Positions 26,717 through 35,306 are shown, counted from the stretch's first letter. The stretch: 52,060 bases of DNA from Bacteroidales bacterium UBA6248 (GCA_002441345.1 DJVU01000079.1:3640-55699); one strand, 5' to 3'. Program-made: numbers and translations. The notes: generated by a model not told the origin, from the sequence alone.

Positions 26717-28158
26717 ATCCTGGTTATCAATCGTTTAATATCGCGGCGATACAGAATCACCAGTGAAGAAATCAGAATCAGTACCGAAAGAATGGCGGAA
26801 GTATACTGTCCCATACCCAGGGTATGCTTTGATATTTCAAGCAGTAGGATCAGGCCCATGCAGATGAGCGGGCTGTAGAGCAACTTGCCGAGATTCCAGT
26901 TAAACGGCCGGATTCGCCGGGCATAGAAGTATGCTCCGATAACCTGAATTACATCTGCAGTCATTATCGAAATTACGGCACCATAAATCAGGAAGCGGGG
27001 AATCAGAAGAAGGTTCAGCAGAATATTAACCAGCAGGCTGACGAGGTTCAGATACAGGAAAAATTTCGTTTTCTTCTCGTAATACAATACAAATGAAAAT
27101 ATTACGTATTGTGTCCTTGGCAGATAACGGATAAATATCAGAACTATGAAGGAAGAAGCCAGGCGTACATCGGTTTCATAGAACAAGGTAAGATACGCCA
27201 TTACAGGAAGGATGGCCAGTGCAATAATAAGCTGTGACTGAGCCATCAGCATGTTGGACAAGGATCGTATTTCCTCTTCATGCTTCACCGTACCCTCCTT
27301 CATATAACGAAATATTTCGGGTTGGGTTGCGGCCTGCAGTCCCTGTATAATGATCTGCATACCAAGGGCAAAGTTCACCGCGGTAAAATATATACCAAGA
27401 TCGCTGGGGAAGCGCTCCATAAAGTATTTGTCGGCGAAATTCAGTCCCCACGCCAGAACGCCGTACTGCACCAAAGGCCAGGCGAAGCGGTTCATTTCGT
27501 TTAATATTCCCCTGCTGTACCGTATTCCGCTTCTGCGGTATGTAACTAAAATAACACCGGCTGAAACGATGGTGCTTCCGATAGCACTACCATAAACATA
27601 ACCAATAAACGACATTTCAAAATAGAAAAGTCCGATCAGCTGAAAGCCGGTTCGCACAATGGCATTGGCAATATTCACAACAATAAAAGCTCTTACTCGC
27701 TTTTCGTTCCGGTACAAAGCTGCAGCGGTAGTAATTATGGAACGGTTGATCCCGGTGATAATTGCTGCAAAACCGAAGCTTCCGAAATTGCGAAGCTCTT
27801 CCTGAGAAAAAATATTCCCGATATAGCTCTGTAAAAGGAAAGCTGCCGTCAGCAATATCAAACCCCGCAACAGTATGGAATTAAAAACCGAGGAAACCAT
27901 GCTATTGTATGACTCCCGGTTGTCTTCCACATCGTAAAGAAAACGGGAAATGGCATTGCCCATTGAAAAGAGCGTGATGGTAAATGCAAGGGAAGTCACC
28001 ATTTCGGCAATACCGATCTGTGAGAAGTCCATGGCATTAAGCCGCTCATTGCCTTCAATTACAGGCTGAATAAGAACCTGAAGTACAGGCGGCACTGCAG
28101 CTACGCCTGAATAGACGAGCGATAATTTAAGGTGTTCCTTTACATTCAGACGAGCCAT
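26713..28158 (-). CDS. Polysaccharide flippase (Wzx/MVF-like)
   Basis: The ATG at 28158 gives 481 residues. A longer GTG-started frame would begin upstream of the promoter element. There are about 12 to 14 membrane segments in the MATE/MOP superfamily pattern, with the first after a short basic N-terminus (MARLNVKEHLKLSL). It likely moves lipid-linked oligosaccharide across the inner membrane. It overlaps the following transferase by 4 bases, forming a two-gene minus-strand unit. Confidence 0.88.
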   Translation of the reverse strand: MARLNVKEHLKLSLVYSGVAAVPPVLQVLIQPVIEGNERLNAMDFSQIGIAEMVTSLAFTITLFSMGNAISRFLYDVEDNRESYNSMVSSVFNSILLRGLILLTAAFLLQSYIGNIFSQEELRNFGSFGFAAIITGINRSIITTAAALYRNEKRVRAFIVVNIANAIVRTGFQLIGLFYFEMSFIGYVYGSAIGSTIVSAGVILVTYRRSGIRYSRGILNEMNRFAWPLVQYGVLAWGLNFADKYFMERFPSDLGIYFTAVNFALGMQIIIQGLQAATQPEIFRYMKEGTVKHEEEIRSLSNMLMAQSQLIIALAILPVMAYLTLFYETDVRLASSFIVLIFIRYLPRTQYVIFSFVLYYEKKTKFFLYLNLVSLLVNILLNLLLIPRFLIYGAVISIMTADVIQVIGAYFYARRIRPFNWNLGKLLYSPLICMGLILLLEISKHTLGMGQYTSAILSVLILISSLVILYRRDIKRLITRI

Positions 28159-28175
28159 GCAGTATGTGTAATCTG

Positions 28176-28183
28176 CAAAAATA
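28176..28183 (-). promoter_or_regulatory. Candidate -7 promoter element for the flippase gene
   Basis: Minus-strand TATTTTTG, an exact match, lies 17 bases before the ATG at 28158 and supports that start. Confidence 0.5.
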
Positions 28184-28261
28184 AGGCTGATTCCGTTAAA
28201 AGCGAAGAAATTAAGGACAAACGGCACTTTTAGCCGTATTAAAAGCGGATCAGCAGATATA

Positions 28262-30625
28262 TCAATACAGAAGGGTTACGCTTCCGTGGGTCTTTTTATT
28301 GACAAACAAACCCTCAGGCGTACATCTTTCAATGTCAAAAACAACGTAATACACTCCCGTCGGGCAGCGTTCGTTCATAAAATACCCGTCCCAGCCTTCT
28401 TCCGGATCATTCGTTTCGAAAAGTACCACTCCCCAGCGGTTTGCTATTGTCATACTATAACGGCCGGCATTGTGCAGTACTGGCTTGAAGAAATCGTTGA
28501 TGCCGTCATGGTTTGGAGTGAAAACATTGGGAATCATTATACTGAACTCACAACAAACGAGCACTTCAACCGAATCTGCCGCAGAACACTGATCTGCGGT
28601 GAATGCAACAAGACTGTAGATTCCCGGAGTATCCACATGATAAACGGGGGAATTACTACCGTCGTGCCATAGATAACTCTCAAATCCGGATACGGTCAGG
28701 TCTATTCCTCCGGGTGAGCACAGCAAGGTATCTGCTCCGAGAGAAAGCTCAGGTACGTAGAAATGATCCACTGAAAAGCTGTGCTCGGAAGAACACCCCG
28801 ATGAAGCGGTTTTTCTCACAGAATAAAAACCCGGATCAGCGAAAGTGCGTGTGGATGATGTTATCGTATCACTCCACTGATAGGTAAACTGATCGTCACC
28901 TGCCGAGAGGATAAGTACTGAATCGGGACAAATGGTATAGCTGCTGTGAAGATCGATCTCCGGACCCGGAATAGTGACAATAGTAGCCGTATCGGAAACC
29001 GAGCACCCGAATTCAGACATTTTTCGCACCCAGTATTTACCGGAAGCCGTAACGCTTATTGCCGGGCTTGTAAGGCCATTGCTCCACAAATAATTATAAC
29101 CCGGTTCACCGGCGGTTAGTGTGGCCGAAACGCCTTCGCAAAATTTCAGCGTATCGGGCAGATCTGTCTGTGGCATGGGATATATTTCAATTTCGATAGA
29201 AGCCTCCAGCTCACTGCCTCCGGAACTGATTATAAATGTTATGGTGTAATTTCCCGGAGCTGAGAAACGATGTTGCGCATAAAGGATATCGGATGTATTA
29301 TCGGGTGAACCCGGATCTCCAAAATCCCATAGGACCCAATCGTGTTCCTGCAGCAGGTTTCCGAAGAGGTTTGCACTGAACTGAACCGTATCTTCAAGAC
29401 AGGAATTCGTCCCGTTAAGGGTGACGGCAGGAACAAAAAAGCTTTGTATGAACGTTGGCAATCCCATCAGCGAACCACGGTTCGCTCCCAGACTCAGATA
29501 TTCATCTACATAATTGCAGGCAGCACCCTCTTCATTCGGGTTATGAATCACACCCAGATATCTGGAAAATACGTCGGGACGGTTATAACGGGCAACGTAA
29601 ATTTTGCCATCCGGAGCCATTTGAAGACACCCCGGAGCCATCCCGGTTGAGGCAATCAGTGTGCTGGTCTTTTGCCCGAGATTAATCTGATGAATTTGTT
29701 TCAGATCGTAGGACACCGAGGCATAAAGAAATTGAGAATCACCGGAAAATTCAACACCATAAGTGGCATCCGGAAATGAATAGGAGGAATGAAAACCCAC
29801 ATCCCCGGTTCCAGGATTAAAATTGAAAACATCCACCCGACGTTCGTGGTAGGTAGCCATCGCAAGATATCTGCCATCGGTTGAAAACTTAAGATAGCCC
29901 TGAACACCGCTTGTCAGGATCTGACCGGCAAAGGAAGATTTCACTTCAGAACTTACCCCGGCAGCAGTTATCAGATAACTCTTGAATTCAGTGGATTCCC
30001 GTTCATGAATCACAACCCAGATGTCGGATTGATTGGAGTGACTGACTGCAGAAATCTTTTCTGCAGAATTTGACTGCAGAAAAACATTTTTTGTCACTAC
30101 AGCACCTTGCCCCCCTGCCTGCTTCATATCCACAACCGAATAGTAAAGATCTCCGCCCGAGTAAGCATAATCAACGGTAAAAACTATAAACCTGTCAGCA
30201 TCGCCGGGAATAGGAATGATTACTCCCGACTGAGTTGACGAAGGATGCCCCTTCAAATCGTTACCATTTTCCATCACATTATGTGTCCGGTTATAAATGG
30301 TCATTCCATCGGTATAAAAAAGCAGGTTTCCGTAGTAATCGCTGATACTTGCAACGCCTTCAAAATTATCGATAGCTCCGTCAAAAAGAACTTCAGGTGT
30401 ACCGTTTGTAAATTTTATCCCCGCGTTCCGGCCAAAATACCAGTAGTTCCCATGCTTTTGTGCAGACAGCGATAAGGAAATCAGTAAAAGCAAAGCTGTA
30501 ATAACTGTAAACGGACTAACCCTTTTCAGAAACAGTTTCCGCAGAGAAAAATCAGGAGAATGCAGCACGAACGAAAAAATGTCAGAAAAATGAATAAGAT
30601 GAAAAATCAGTGCTAACTGCTTCAT
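28262..30625 (-). CDS. T9SS type B (CHU_C) secreted protein with PKD-like domain
   Basis: From the ATG at 30625 the product has 787 residues. The hydrophobic signal core (VITALLLLISLSLSAQ) sits unusually far in, about 40 residues from the start; a GTG at 30565 would give a normal signal peptide and may be the true start. The N-terminal half is a beta-propeller-like region found in gliding-motility-associated proteins (YWYFGRNAGIKFTNG, NLLFYTDGMTIYN). A PKD-type domain and repeated Ig-like units follow. The last 85 residues are the CHU_C sorting domain (IPNVFTPNHDGINDFF, NRWGVVLFE, GWDGYF, TGVYYVVF), which directs export by the type IX system. Confidence 0.88.
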   Translation of the reverse strand: MKQLALIFHLIHFSDIFSFVLHSPDFSLRKLFLKRVSPFTVITALLLLISLSLSAQKHGNYWYFGRNAGIKFTNGTPEVLFDGAIDNFEGVASISDYYGNLLFYTDGMTIYNRTHNVMENGNDLKGHPSSTQSGVIIPIPGDADRFIVFTVDYAYSGGDLYYSVVDMKQAGGQGAVVTKNVFLQSNSAEKISAVSHSNQSDIWVVIHERESTEFKSYLITAAGVSSEVKSSFAGQILTSGVQGYLKFSTDGRYLAMATYHERRVDVFNFNPGTGDVGFHSSYSFPDATYGVEFSGDSQFLYASVSYDLKQIHQINLGQKTSTLIASTGMAPGCLQMAPDGKIYVARYNRPDVFSRYLGVIHNPNEEGAACNYVDEYLSLGANRGSLMGLPTFIQSFFVPAVTLNGTNSCLEDTVQFSANLFGNLLQEHDWVLWDFGDPGSPDNTSDILYAQHRFSAPGNYTITFIISSGGSELEASIEIEIYPMPQTDLPDTLKFCEGVSATLTAGEPGYNYLWSNGLTSPAISVTASGKYWVRKMSEFGCSVSDTATIVTIPGPEIDLHSSYTICPDSVLILSAGDDQFTYQWSDTITSSTRTFADPGFYSVRKTASSGCSSEHSFSVDHFYVPELSLGADTLLCSPGGIDLTVSGFESYLWHDGSNSPVYHVDTPGIYSLVAFTADQCSAADSVEVLVCCEFSIMIPNVFTPNHDGINDFFKPVLHNAGRYSMTIANRWGVVLFETNDPEEGWDGYFMNERCPTGVYYVVFDIERCTPEGLFVNKKTHGSVTLLY

Positions 30626-30960
30626 AAAAATTATATCACGTACACAAAGTTTCAATTCTTAAAACATGCTTTAATGAATTCATAAAAATGTCACCCCGGT
30701 CCGTATACGGTTGGTAAATTTAGAAAAACCAATCAGAATTTCTGCATATATGATTTTTTTTCTTACAAAAAAATCCACTGAACGCTTCGCAACCATCAAT
30801 AGGATACAGCATGAGTCTCTATAAAAATACTTTTCCTGTTGCCGGATTTTTGTATACCTGGATTCAGGCACGATGACAACAAACTATTTGCATCCATTGT
30901 AAACGGATGAAGGCTGTAATAATATAAGCAGAGAAATGAAATGGTAAGGAACTGAAGTCA
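30626..30960. other. 335-base spacer without a recognised gene
   Basis: AT-rich spacer between the T9SS type B gene and yihY. It has a perfect 10-base palindrome CCGTATACGG (30701-30710) and a minus-strand AAACTTTG (30645-30652) one mismatch from the -7 consensus. No terminator with a T run was found for yihY, and the short open frames here do not look like protein. Confidence 0.5.
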
Positions 30961-31917
30961 TCAGTGATGATTCTTCCTCGCCACCGAAATGCTGGCATTC
31001 AATTCGAAGCCAAGCAGAATGATGATCGCATTGAAGTATATCCAGAGCATGAAGATGATCAGTGTTCCTATGGATCCGTAGAGTGTGTTGTATTTTGCGA
31101 AATTGTTCACATAATAATTGAATCCAATCGATGCTGCAATAAACAAAAGGGTTGTGATGGTGGAGCCGGCTGAGATAAACCGAAACCGGAGTTTGCGGCT
31201 CGGGGCAAAATAAAAGAGGATTGAGAATGCAAAAAACAGCAGGGCCAGGGTAATAATCCACTTCCCTGCAGTCAGCATAACAATGGCAACATTGTCAGTT
31301 AGTACGCCTACTTTCTCAAGCCAGTTCAACGCCATTGGTCCAAAAGTAATCAGTGCTATTGCAATGATTACCAGGAATGAAAACAGAAATACCAAACCGA
31401 TGGCTACCAGGCGCTGCCTTATGGCGGAACGGGTTTCGATGGAATGATAGGTTTGGTTAAAAGCCTCCATCATACTGGTTACGCTATTGGTAGAAAAGTA
31501 CATAGCCATCAGAAATCCGATTGAAAGCACACCTCCCTGCGGACGTTTCACAATATCGAAAATTGTACCTTCCACCGTTGTCCATACCTTTTCGGGAATA
31601 AACTCTTCGAGAAGATTGAGCAGGCTGTCCTGGAAGTCGGCGATGGGGATATACGGGATGAGTGAAAAGAAAAACAGTAAGGCCGGAAAGATGGCAAGAA
31701 AGAAGTTAAACGACAAGGCAGCAGCCCTGTTGGTTATAGCTCCTTTCTGAATCCCTTGAACAAAAAACTCTGCAACATTATACAGCGGAACTCCGTCGAA
31801 TCCGGGGAGTACTATTTTCTTCGACCAAATGAGTAACTTTCTGACTGACCGGCTTCGGTGTACCCGGTTGTACCAGTTTTTAGCTTTGTTTATGAAGCGT
31901 TCAGCCAGTTTATTCAT
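30961..31917 (-). CDS. YihY/BrkB-family membrane protein
   Basis: The 318-residue protein has a basic N-terminus and about six membrane segments between residues 60 and 300. Family signatures are NRAAALSFNFFLAIFPALLFF, GGVLSIGFLMAMYFSTNSVTSMMEAFN and the final YGSIGTLIIFMLWIYFNAIIILLGFELNA. YihY proteins were once called RNase BN by mistake; some members export autoinducers or lipids, most are uncharacterised. It follows nadC by 10 bases in the DUF4783-nadC-yihY unit. Confidence 0.92.
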   Translation of the reverse strand: MNKLAERFINKAKNWYNRVHRSRSVRKLLIWSKKIVLPGFDGVPLYNVAEFFVQGIQKGAITNRAAALSFNFFLAIFPALLFFFSLIPYIPIADFQDSLLNLLEEFIPEKVWTTVEGTIFDIVKRPQGGVLSIGFLMAMYFSTNSVTSMMEAFNQTYHSIETRSAIRQRLVAIGLVFLFSFLVIIAIALITFGPMALNWLEKVGVLTDNVAIVMLTAGKWIITLALLFFAFSILFYFAPSRKLRFRFISAGSTITTLLFIAASIGFNYYVNNFAKYNTLYGSIGTLIIFMLWIYFNAIIILLGFELNASISVARKNHH

Positions 31918-31927
31918 AGGCCGTTGA

Positions 31928-32761
31928 TTAATATGCTTTCAAACTAAGGTCCAGGCTTTTGATGTGATGTGTCAAAGCTCCGACCGAGATAAAATCCACC
32001 CCGGTTTCGGCATAATCGCGAATGGTTTCGAGCGTGATTCCGCCTGAAGCTTCCGTTTCAAAGCGGCCGTATATAAGCTTCACGGCTTTGCGAAGCAGCT
32101 CAGGGGTGAAATTGTCGAGCATGATGCGTGTTACACCGCCGGTTTGTAGTACTTCTTTCAGTTCATTCAGATTCCTGACCTCAATTTCAACCGGAAGGCG
32201 CAATCCCTTTTCGCTCAGATACTGATTGGCAGAGTCAATGGCTTTGGTAATTCCGCCGGCAAAGTCCACATGATTATCCTTTATCATAACCATGTCGTAT
32301 AACCCGAAGCGATGGTTATATCCGCCTCCATGCCGGACAGCCATTTTTTCCAGTTCGCGCAAAAGCGGTGTTGTTTTCCGGGTATCGAGGATGCGTGCAT
32401 CGGTTCCCTTTATTTTTTCAACGTATTTAGCGGTATTGGTGGCAATTCCGCTCATGCGCTGCATAAAATTCAGTACCAGGCGTTCAGCTTTTAAAATTGA
32501 ACGTGAAGGCCCTTCCACGACAAATGCATCTGCACCGGGTTCCACACGAATTCCGTCGGCCAGAAGCAGAAACACATCTATTTTGGGATCAACCAGACGA
32601 AAAACTTCACGGGCAACATCTATGCCCGAGATCACACCCTTTTCCTTTACCATCAGGCGAGCTCTTCCACGGGCAGTAGCCGGTATGGTCGACAAAGAGG
32701 TATGGTCGCCATCACCTACATCTTCAGCCAGGGCCTGACGAATAATTTCTTCAATAGTCAT
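31928..32761 (-). CDS. nadC: Nicotinate-nucleotide pyrophosphorylase (carboxylating)
   Basis: NadC converts quinolinate and PRPP to nicotinate mononucleotide, CO2 and pyrophosphate in de novo NAD synthesis. From the ATG at 32761 it has 277 residues. Recognisable motifs are ALAEDVGDGDHTS, LNFMQRMSGIATNT, ILDTRKTTPLLRELEKMAVRHGGGYNHR, MIKDNH, EIEVRNLNEL, MLDNF, EASGGI and ISVGALTH, covering the active-site Arg, His and Lys residues. nadA and nadB are not in the window. The gene lies 23 bases after the DUF4783 gene. Confidence 0.96.
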   Translation of the reverse strand: MTIEEIIRQALAEDVGDGDHTSLSTIPATARGRARLMVKEKGVISGIDVAREVFRLVDPKIDVFLLLADGIRVEPGADAFVVEGPSRSILKAERLVLNFMQRMSGIATNTAKYVEKIKGTDARILDTRKTTPLLRELEKMAVRHGGGYNHRFGLYDMVMIKDNHVDFAGGITKAIDSANQYLSEKGLRLPVEIEVRNLNELKEVLQTGGVTRIMLDNFTPELLRKAVKLIYGRFETEASGGITLETIRDYAETGVDFISVGALTHHIKSLDLSLKAY

Positions 32762-32784
32762 GGGGAGGAAAAACAATTAAACGA

Positions 32785-33195
32785 TCAATCTTCTTCACTT
32801 TCAAACTTAAGCTGCTGAATAACAGGCTTACCTTCAATGGTTTTGAGCAGAAAATAGGTTCGGAAAAGGGATTTGCCCGATTTATAAACCCCGATAGCAT
32901 ACTGTGTTCCGTCGTTCGAGCGACCCTGATGATTCTGGGTGTAAGATGCCGGAGGATATTTATTGAAAAAATTCCGGACAATCACTTCCGATTGTGCCTT
33001 GCTGAAGGAACCCTCGGTTCCGGGTACCCTCAGATCGATGGTAGAACCAAAATAAGTGCTCAATTCCCTGGCATTGGCCGAACGGATGGCGGAAGCCACC
33101 TTTGTAGTGACATCCTGTGCCGGAAGCAGGACCGGCAGCAGAAAAAGCATGGCAATAATAAAAACTGCCAAACCCTGATTTCTGTTTCTTTTCAT
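32785..33195 (-). CDS. Secreted small protein, DUF4783-like
   Basis: The 136-residue protein has a signal peptide (basic start, hydrophobic core residues 9-23, ending LPAQD). The mature part of about 110 residues has an NTF2-like/cystatin-like layout and phrases such as AIRSANARELSTYFG, IVRNFFNKYPP and FESEED at the end, matching DUF4783, a Bacteroidota family often found beside nadC. It is the first gene of the unit that includes nadC and yihY. Function unknown. Confidence 0.85.
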   Translation of the reverse strand: MKRNRNQGLAVFIIAMLFLLPVLLPAQDVTTKVASAIRSANARELSTYFGSTIDLRVPGTEGSFSKAQSEVIVRNFFNKYPPASYTQNHQGRSNDGTQYAIGVYKSGKSLFRTYFLLKTIEGKPVIQQLKFESEED

Positions 33196-33307
33196 TGATA
33201 CTGTCTGTTAGAAGGCATTCAAGATAATGCCGTTTCTTTATTATTTTTAAAAAATATCAAAAACCGAACCAAATTACCGGAAACTCAAGCGTAATGTTAA
33301 CAATTAC

Positions 33308-33339
33308 CAAACCTACGGTAAAATATCGGTACGTACAAA
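33308..33339 (-). promoter_or_regulatory. Promoter of the DUF4783-nadC-yihY unit
   Basis: On the minus strand TTTG (33339-33336), a 20-base spacer and TAGGTTTG (33315-33308) match the full consensus. The leader would be about 105 bases. Confidence 0.65.
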
Positions 33340-33450
33340 TCATTTTGTAAAAATACAACAGAGGATTCGGGATTAAAAACCAGCCTTTCAAGGCTGATTT
33401 TTCCCTTTTTTCAAATCGGGTGCTACAAGGGCCCGGCTGACTTTATTGTT

Positions 33451-33458
33451 TATTTTTG
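33451..33458 (+). promoter_or_regulatory. Candidate -7 promoter element for rlmH
   Basis: TATTTTTG is an exact match 12 bases before the ATG at 33471, so the transcript would be nearly leaderless. No -33 box. Confidence 0.5.
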
Positions 33459-33470
33459 CAAAAATTTAAT

Positions 33471-33944
33471 ATGCGTATAACGCTTCTTCTTACGGGAAAA
33501 ACAGACACGCCCTGGATCAAAGCCGGGATGGAGGAGTATACAGCCCGTTTATCCCATTACATTCGGTTCTCGGTTGTTGAAATCGCCCCCCAAAAAAACT
33601 TCCGGCAGCTGAGTCCGCTCCAGTTAAAGGAGGCCGAGGGCAAACTTATGCTGAAATACCTGGCGGAGGCCGATCAGGTGGTACTGCTCGACGAAAGCGG
33701 ACAACAACGGAAGTCGGAGGATTTTGCTGCCTGGCTGCAGAAAATGATGAATGCCGGCACTCGCCATATGATTTTTGTAGTCGGGGGAGCTTATGGCTTT
33801 TCACCGGAAATTTATGCTGCCGCCAGCTACAAACTCTCTCTTTCATCCATGACCTTTTCACATCAGATGGTGCGTCCTTTCTTTATTGAACAATTGTACC
33901 GGGCTTTTACCATTTTACGCAACGAACCCTATCACAATTCCTGA
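33471..33944 (+). CDS. rlmH: 23S rRNA pseudouridine-1915 N3-methyltransferase
   Basis: RlmH is a SPOUT methyltransferase that methylates pseudouridine 1915 of 23S rRNA in the assembled 70S ribosome. The ATG at 33471 gives 157 residues, the normal size. Motifs are the VVLLDESGQQRKSEDFAAWL segment, the knot glycine loop FVVGGAYGFSPE, and LSLSSMTFSHQMVRPFFIEQLYRAFTI at the C-terminus. rdgB starts 4 bases after its stop, so the two share a message. Confidence 0.95.
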   Translation: MRITLLLTGKTDTPWIKAGMEEYTARLSHYIRFSVVEIAPQKNFRQLSPLQLKEAEGKLMLKYLAEADQVVLLDESGQQRKSEDFAAWLQKMMNAGTRHMIFVVGGAYGFSPEIYAAASYKLSLSSMTFSHQMVRPFFIEQLYRAFTILRNEPYHNS

Positions 33945-33948
33945 GAAA

Positions 33949-34545
33949 ATGGCTGTAAACAATCCCCTGGAGCTGGTATTTGCCACCAACAACAAACACA
34001 AGCTTGAAGAAGCAAGTGAAATTCTGAAAAACAAATACAAACTGTTGTCACTTTCTGAAATAGGGTGCTTTGATGACATCCCTGAAACCTGCAACACCAT
34101 TGAAGGCAATGCTTTACAGAAAGCACGGTTTATTTTCGAAAAGTATGGAATCGGCTGTTTTGCCGACGATACGGGGCTTGAGGTTGAAGTGCTCGACGGA
34201 AGGCCGGGAGTATTTTCTGCACGCTATGCCGGCAAGGGTTGCAGTTATAACGATAACGTGACGAAGCTGCTCAGCGAATTGAAGGGACTGCATAAACGCA
34301 ACGCGCGCTTTCGTACAGTTATCGCATTGATTTCGAACGGAGAAGAGTATCTTTTTGAAGGTATCATCAACGGACACATTACAGAAAAGCCACTGGGCAC
34401 GGCTGGCTTCGGATACGATCCGGTGTTTGTACCCGATGGATACGATCAAACCTTTGCCGAAATGTCTCCCGATCTTAAAAATAAAATCAGCCACCGGGCA
34501 ATTGCTGTAGAAAAGCTTGCCGGGTGGCTGGGAGTGAGTTCCTGA
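33949..34545 (+). CDS. rdgB: dITP/XTP pyrophosphatase (Ham1/RdgB)
   Basis: RdgB hydrolyses non-canonical purine triphosphates (dITP, XTP) to monophosphates and so keeps them out of DNA and RNA. From the ATG at 33949 it has 198 residues. It shows LVFATNNKHKLEEAS (substrate Thr-Asn-Asn-Lys motif), TIEGNALQKARF, CFADDTGLEVEVL with the catalytic acidic residues, PGVFSARYAG and GFGYDPVFVP. It converges on the GreA/Rnk-like gene with only 8 bases between the stops. Confidence 0.96.
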   Translation: MAVNNPLELVFATNNKHKLEEASEILKNKYKLLSLSEIGCFDDIPETCNTIEGNALQKARFIFEKYGIGCFADDTGLEVEVLDGRPGVFSARYAGKGCSYNDNVTKLLSELKGLHKRNARFRTVIALISNGEEYLFEGIINGHITEKPLGTAGFGYDPVFVPDGYDQTFAEMSPDLKNKISHRAIAVEKLAGWLGVSS

Positions 34546-34553
34546 ATGTAAAA

Positions 34554-34964
34554 TCAGACATCCAGGTCGCCGGCGGCTTCCGGCTGGTAAACAATATCGG
34601 ATATCCTCAGTTCGGCCATACCCGTCGGCACCTTCCACGAAACGATATCGCCTTTGCGGAAGCCCAGGAGAGCGGTTGCTACGGGTGCAAAAACTGAAAT
34701 TTTCTGCTTTGCAGGATTTGCATCCTCGGGATAAACGATCTGAATCTCCATGGTTTTGCTGCTGTTCAGATAGTCAAGCTTTACAATGCTGTTCATGGTT
34801 ACCACATCGGGCGGCATTTTATCCGGCGGCAATACCGTTGCCCTGTCCAGCTCTTCTATTAGCGGAGTCAGATTGATGGGGGCTTTTAACCCCCCACTCC
34901 TGGCTTTATCGATATGTGCGCGCAATCGCGCCATATCCAGTGTACTGATAATAATCTCTTTCAT
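34554..34964 (-). CDS. GreA/GreB-family or Rnk-like RNA polymerase factor
   Basis: The 136-residue protein has a short helical N-terminal part (about residues 8-50) in place of the full coiled coil of GreA, then the FKBP-like C-terminal domain: VTMNSIVKLDYLNSSKTMEIQIV, KISVFAPVATALLGFRKGDIVSW. This is the layout of Rnk and related short Gre-type factors, which bind in the RNA polymerase secondary channel. It is therefore a candidate modulator of transcription elongation or nucleotide metabolism. Its message begins with a leader that looks like an attenuator, described separately. Confidence 0.85.
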   Translation of the reverse strand: MKEIIISTLDMARLRAHIDKARSGGLKAPINLTPLIEELDRATVLPPDKMPPDVVTMNSIVKLDYLNSSKTMEIQIVYPEDANPAKQKISVFAPVATALLGFRKGDIVSWKVPTGMAELRISDIVYQPEAAGDLDV

Positions 34965-34977
34965 GATGTTTGGTTTG

Positions 34978-35002
34978 AAAAAAAAAGCCGGGAAGACCCG
35001 GC
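34978..35002 (-). terminator. Intrinsic terminator in the leader of the GreA/Rnk-like gene
   Basis: On the minus strand a 6-base all-GC stem (35002-34997 with 34992-34987), a TCTT loop and a run of nine T form a classic terminator. The T run ends 13 bases before the ATG at 34964. The preceding receptor gene has its own terminator, so this one acts on the transcript started at 35096-35089. Confidence 0.75.
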
Positions 35003-35020
35003 CAACGACAAAATGGGTTA

Positions 35021-35027
35021 GGTCTTC
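35021..35027 (-). promoter_or_regulatory. Possible antiterminator arm
   Basis: Minus-strand GAAGACC can pair with GGTCTTC at 34998-34992, which includes the loop and parts of both arms of the terminator. The two structures exclude each other. The arm starts one base after the stop codon of the leader reading frame. Confidence 0.45.
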
Positions 35028-35028
35028 T

Positions 35029-35070
35029 TTAACTGGTGAGAATAATATAACTGTGCAAGATTATCTGCAT
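35029..35070 (-). CDS. Putative 13-residue leader peptide
   Basis: ATG at 35070 to TAA at 35031-35029 encodes MQIILHSYIILTS, with four Ile and two Leu. It starts about 12 to 14 bases after the expected transcription start and is preceded by a purine-rich AAAGAAGA. Position and composition are those of a leader peptide in amino-acid attenuation. There is no evidence of translation beyond the sequence. Confidence 0.4.
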   Translation of the reverse strand: MQIILHSYIILTS

Positions 35071-35088
35071 TCTTCTTTGGATTTCGGG

Positions 35089-35096
35089 CAAAGATA
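35089..35096 (-). promoter_or_regulatory. Candidate -7 promoter element for the GreA/Rnk-like leader
   Basis: Minus-strand TATCTTTG, exact match, 125 bases before the structural gene. Bases 35097-35178 beyond it show nothing else recognised. Confidence 0.55.
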
Positions 35097-35178
35097 ATCT
35101 TTTCATACGGAAGAAAAAAATTCAGTAACAATTCTTTCTGTATGGTCACATTTATCATCCCGGTGGTTTTAAGTGAAA

Positions 35179-35225
35179 AAAAAGCCTGTAACATCCTGCG
35201 GCAGCTCAGGAGTTACAGGCTTTTT
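35179..35225 (-). terminator. Intrinsic terminator after the TonB receptor gene
   Basis: A 14-base stem (arms 35179-35192 and 35212-35225: nine mixed pairs plus five A-T pairs) encloses a 19-base loop that itself folds (TCCTG/CAGGA). A and T tails make it work in both directions. It lies about 80 bases beyond the receptor stop. Confidence 0.85.
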
Positions 35226-35306
35226 CAATCCTTCAATAAATACGAAAGGCAGTTTTCACCGGAAGTACAATTCCGGAGCACGATGATTTCAGGGATTCCG
35301 GCCGTA

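Noticed and set aside
30701..30710. Palindrome CCGTATACGG
   Set aside because: A single 10-base palindrome in 52 kb is expected by chance; no second copy was noticed.
30884..31261. 125-codon minus-strand frame at the 3' end of yihY
   Set aside because: It is a shadow of the yihY frame with Pro/His/Cys-rich composition.
33375..33404. Hairpin CAGCC/GGCTG with flanking A and T runs
   Set aside because: Only five GC-containing pairs and no gene reads into it from either side; kept as an unexplained hairpin, not a terminator.
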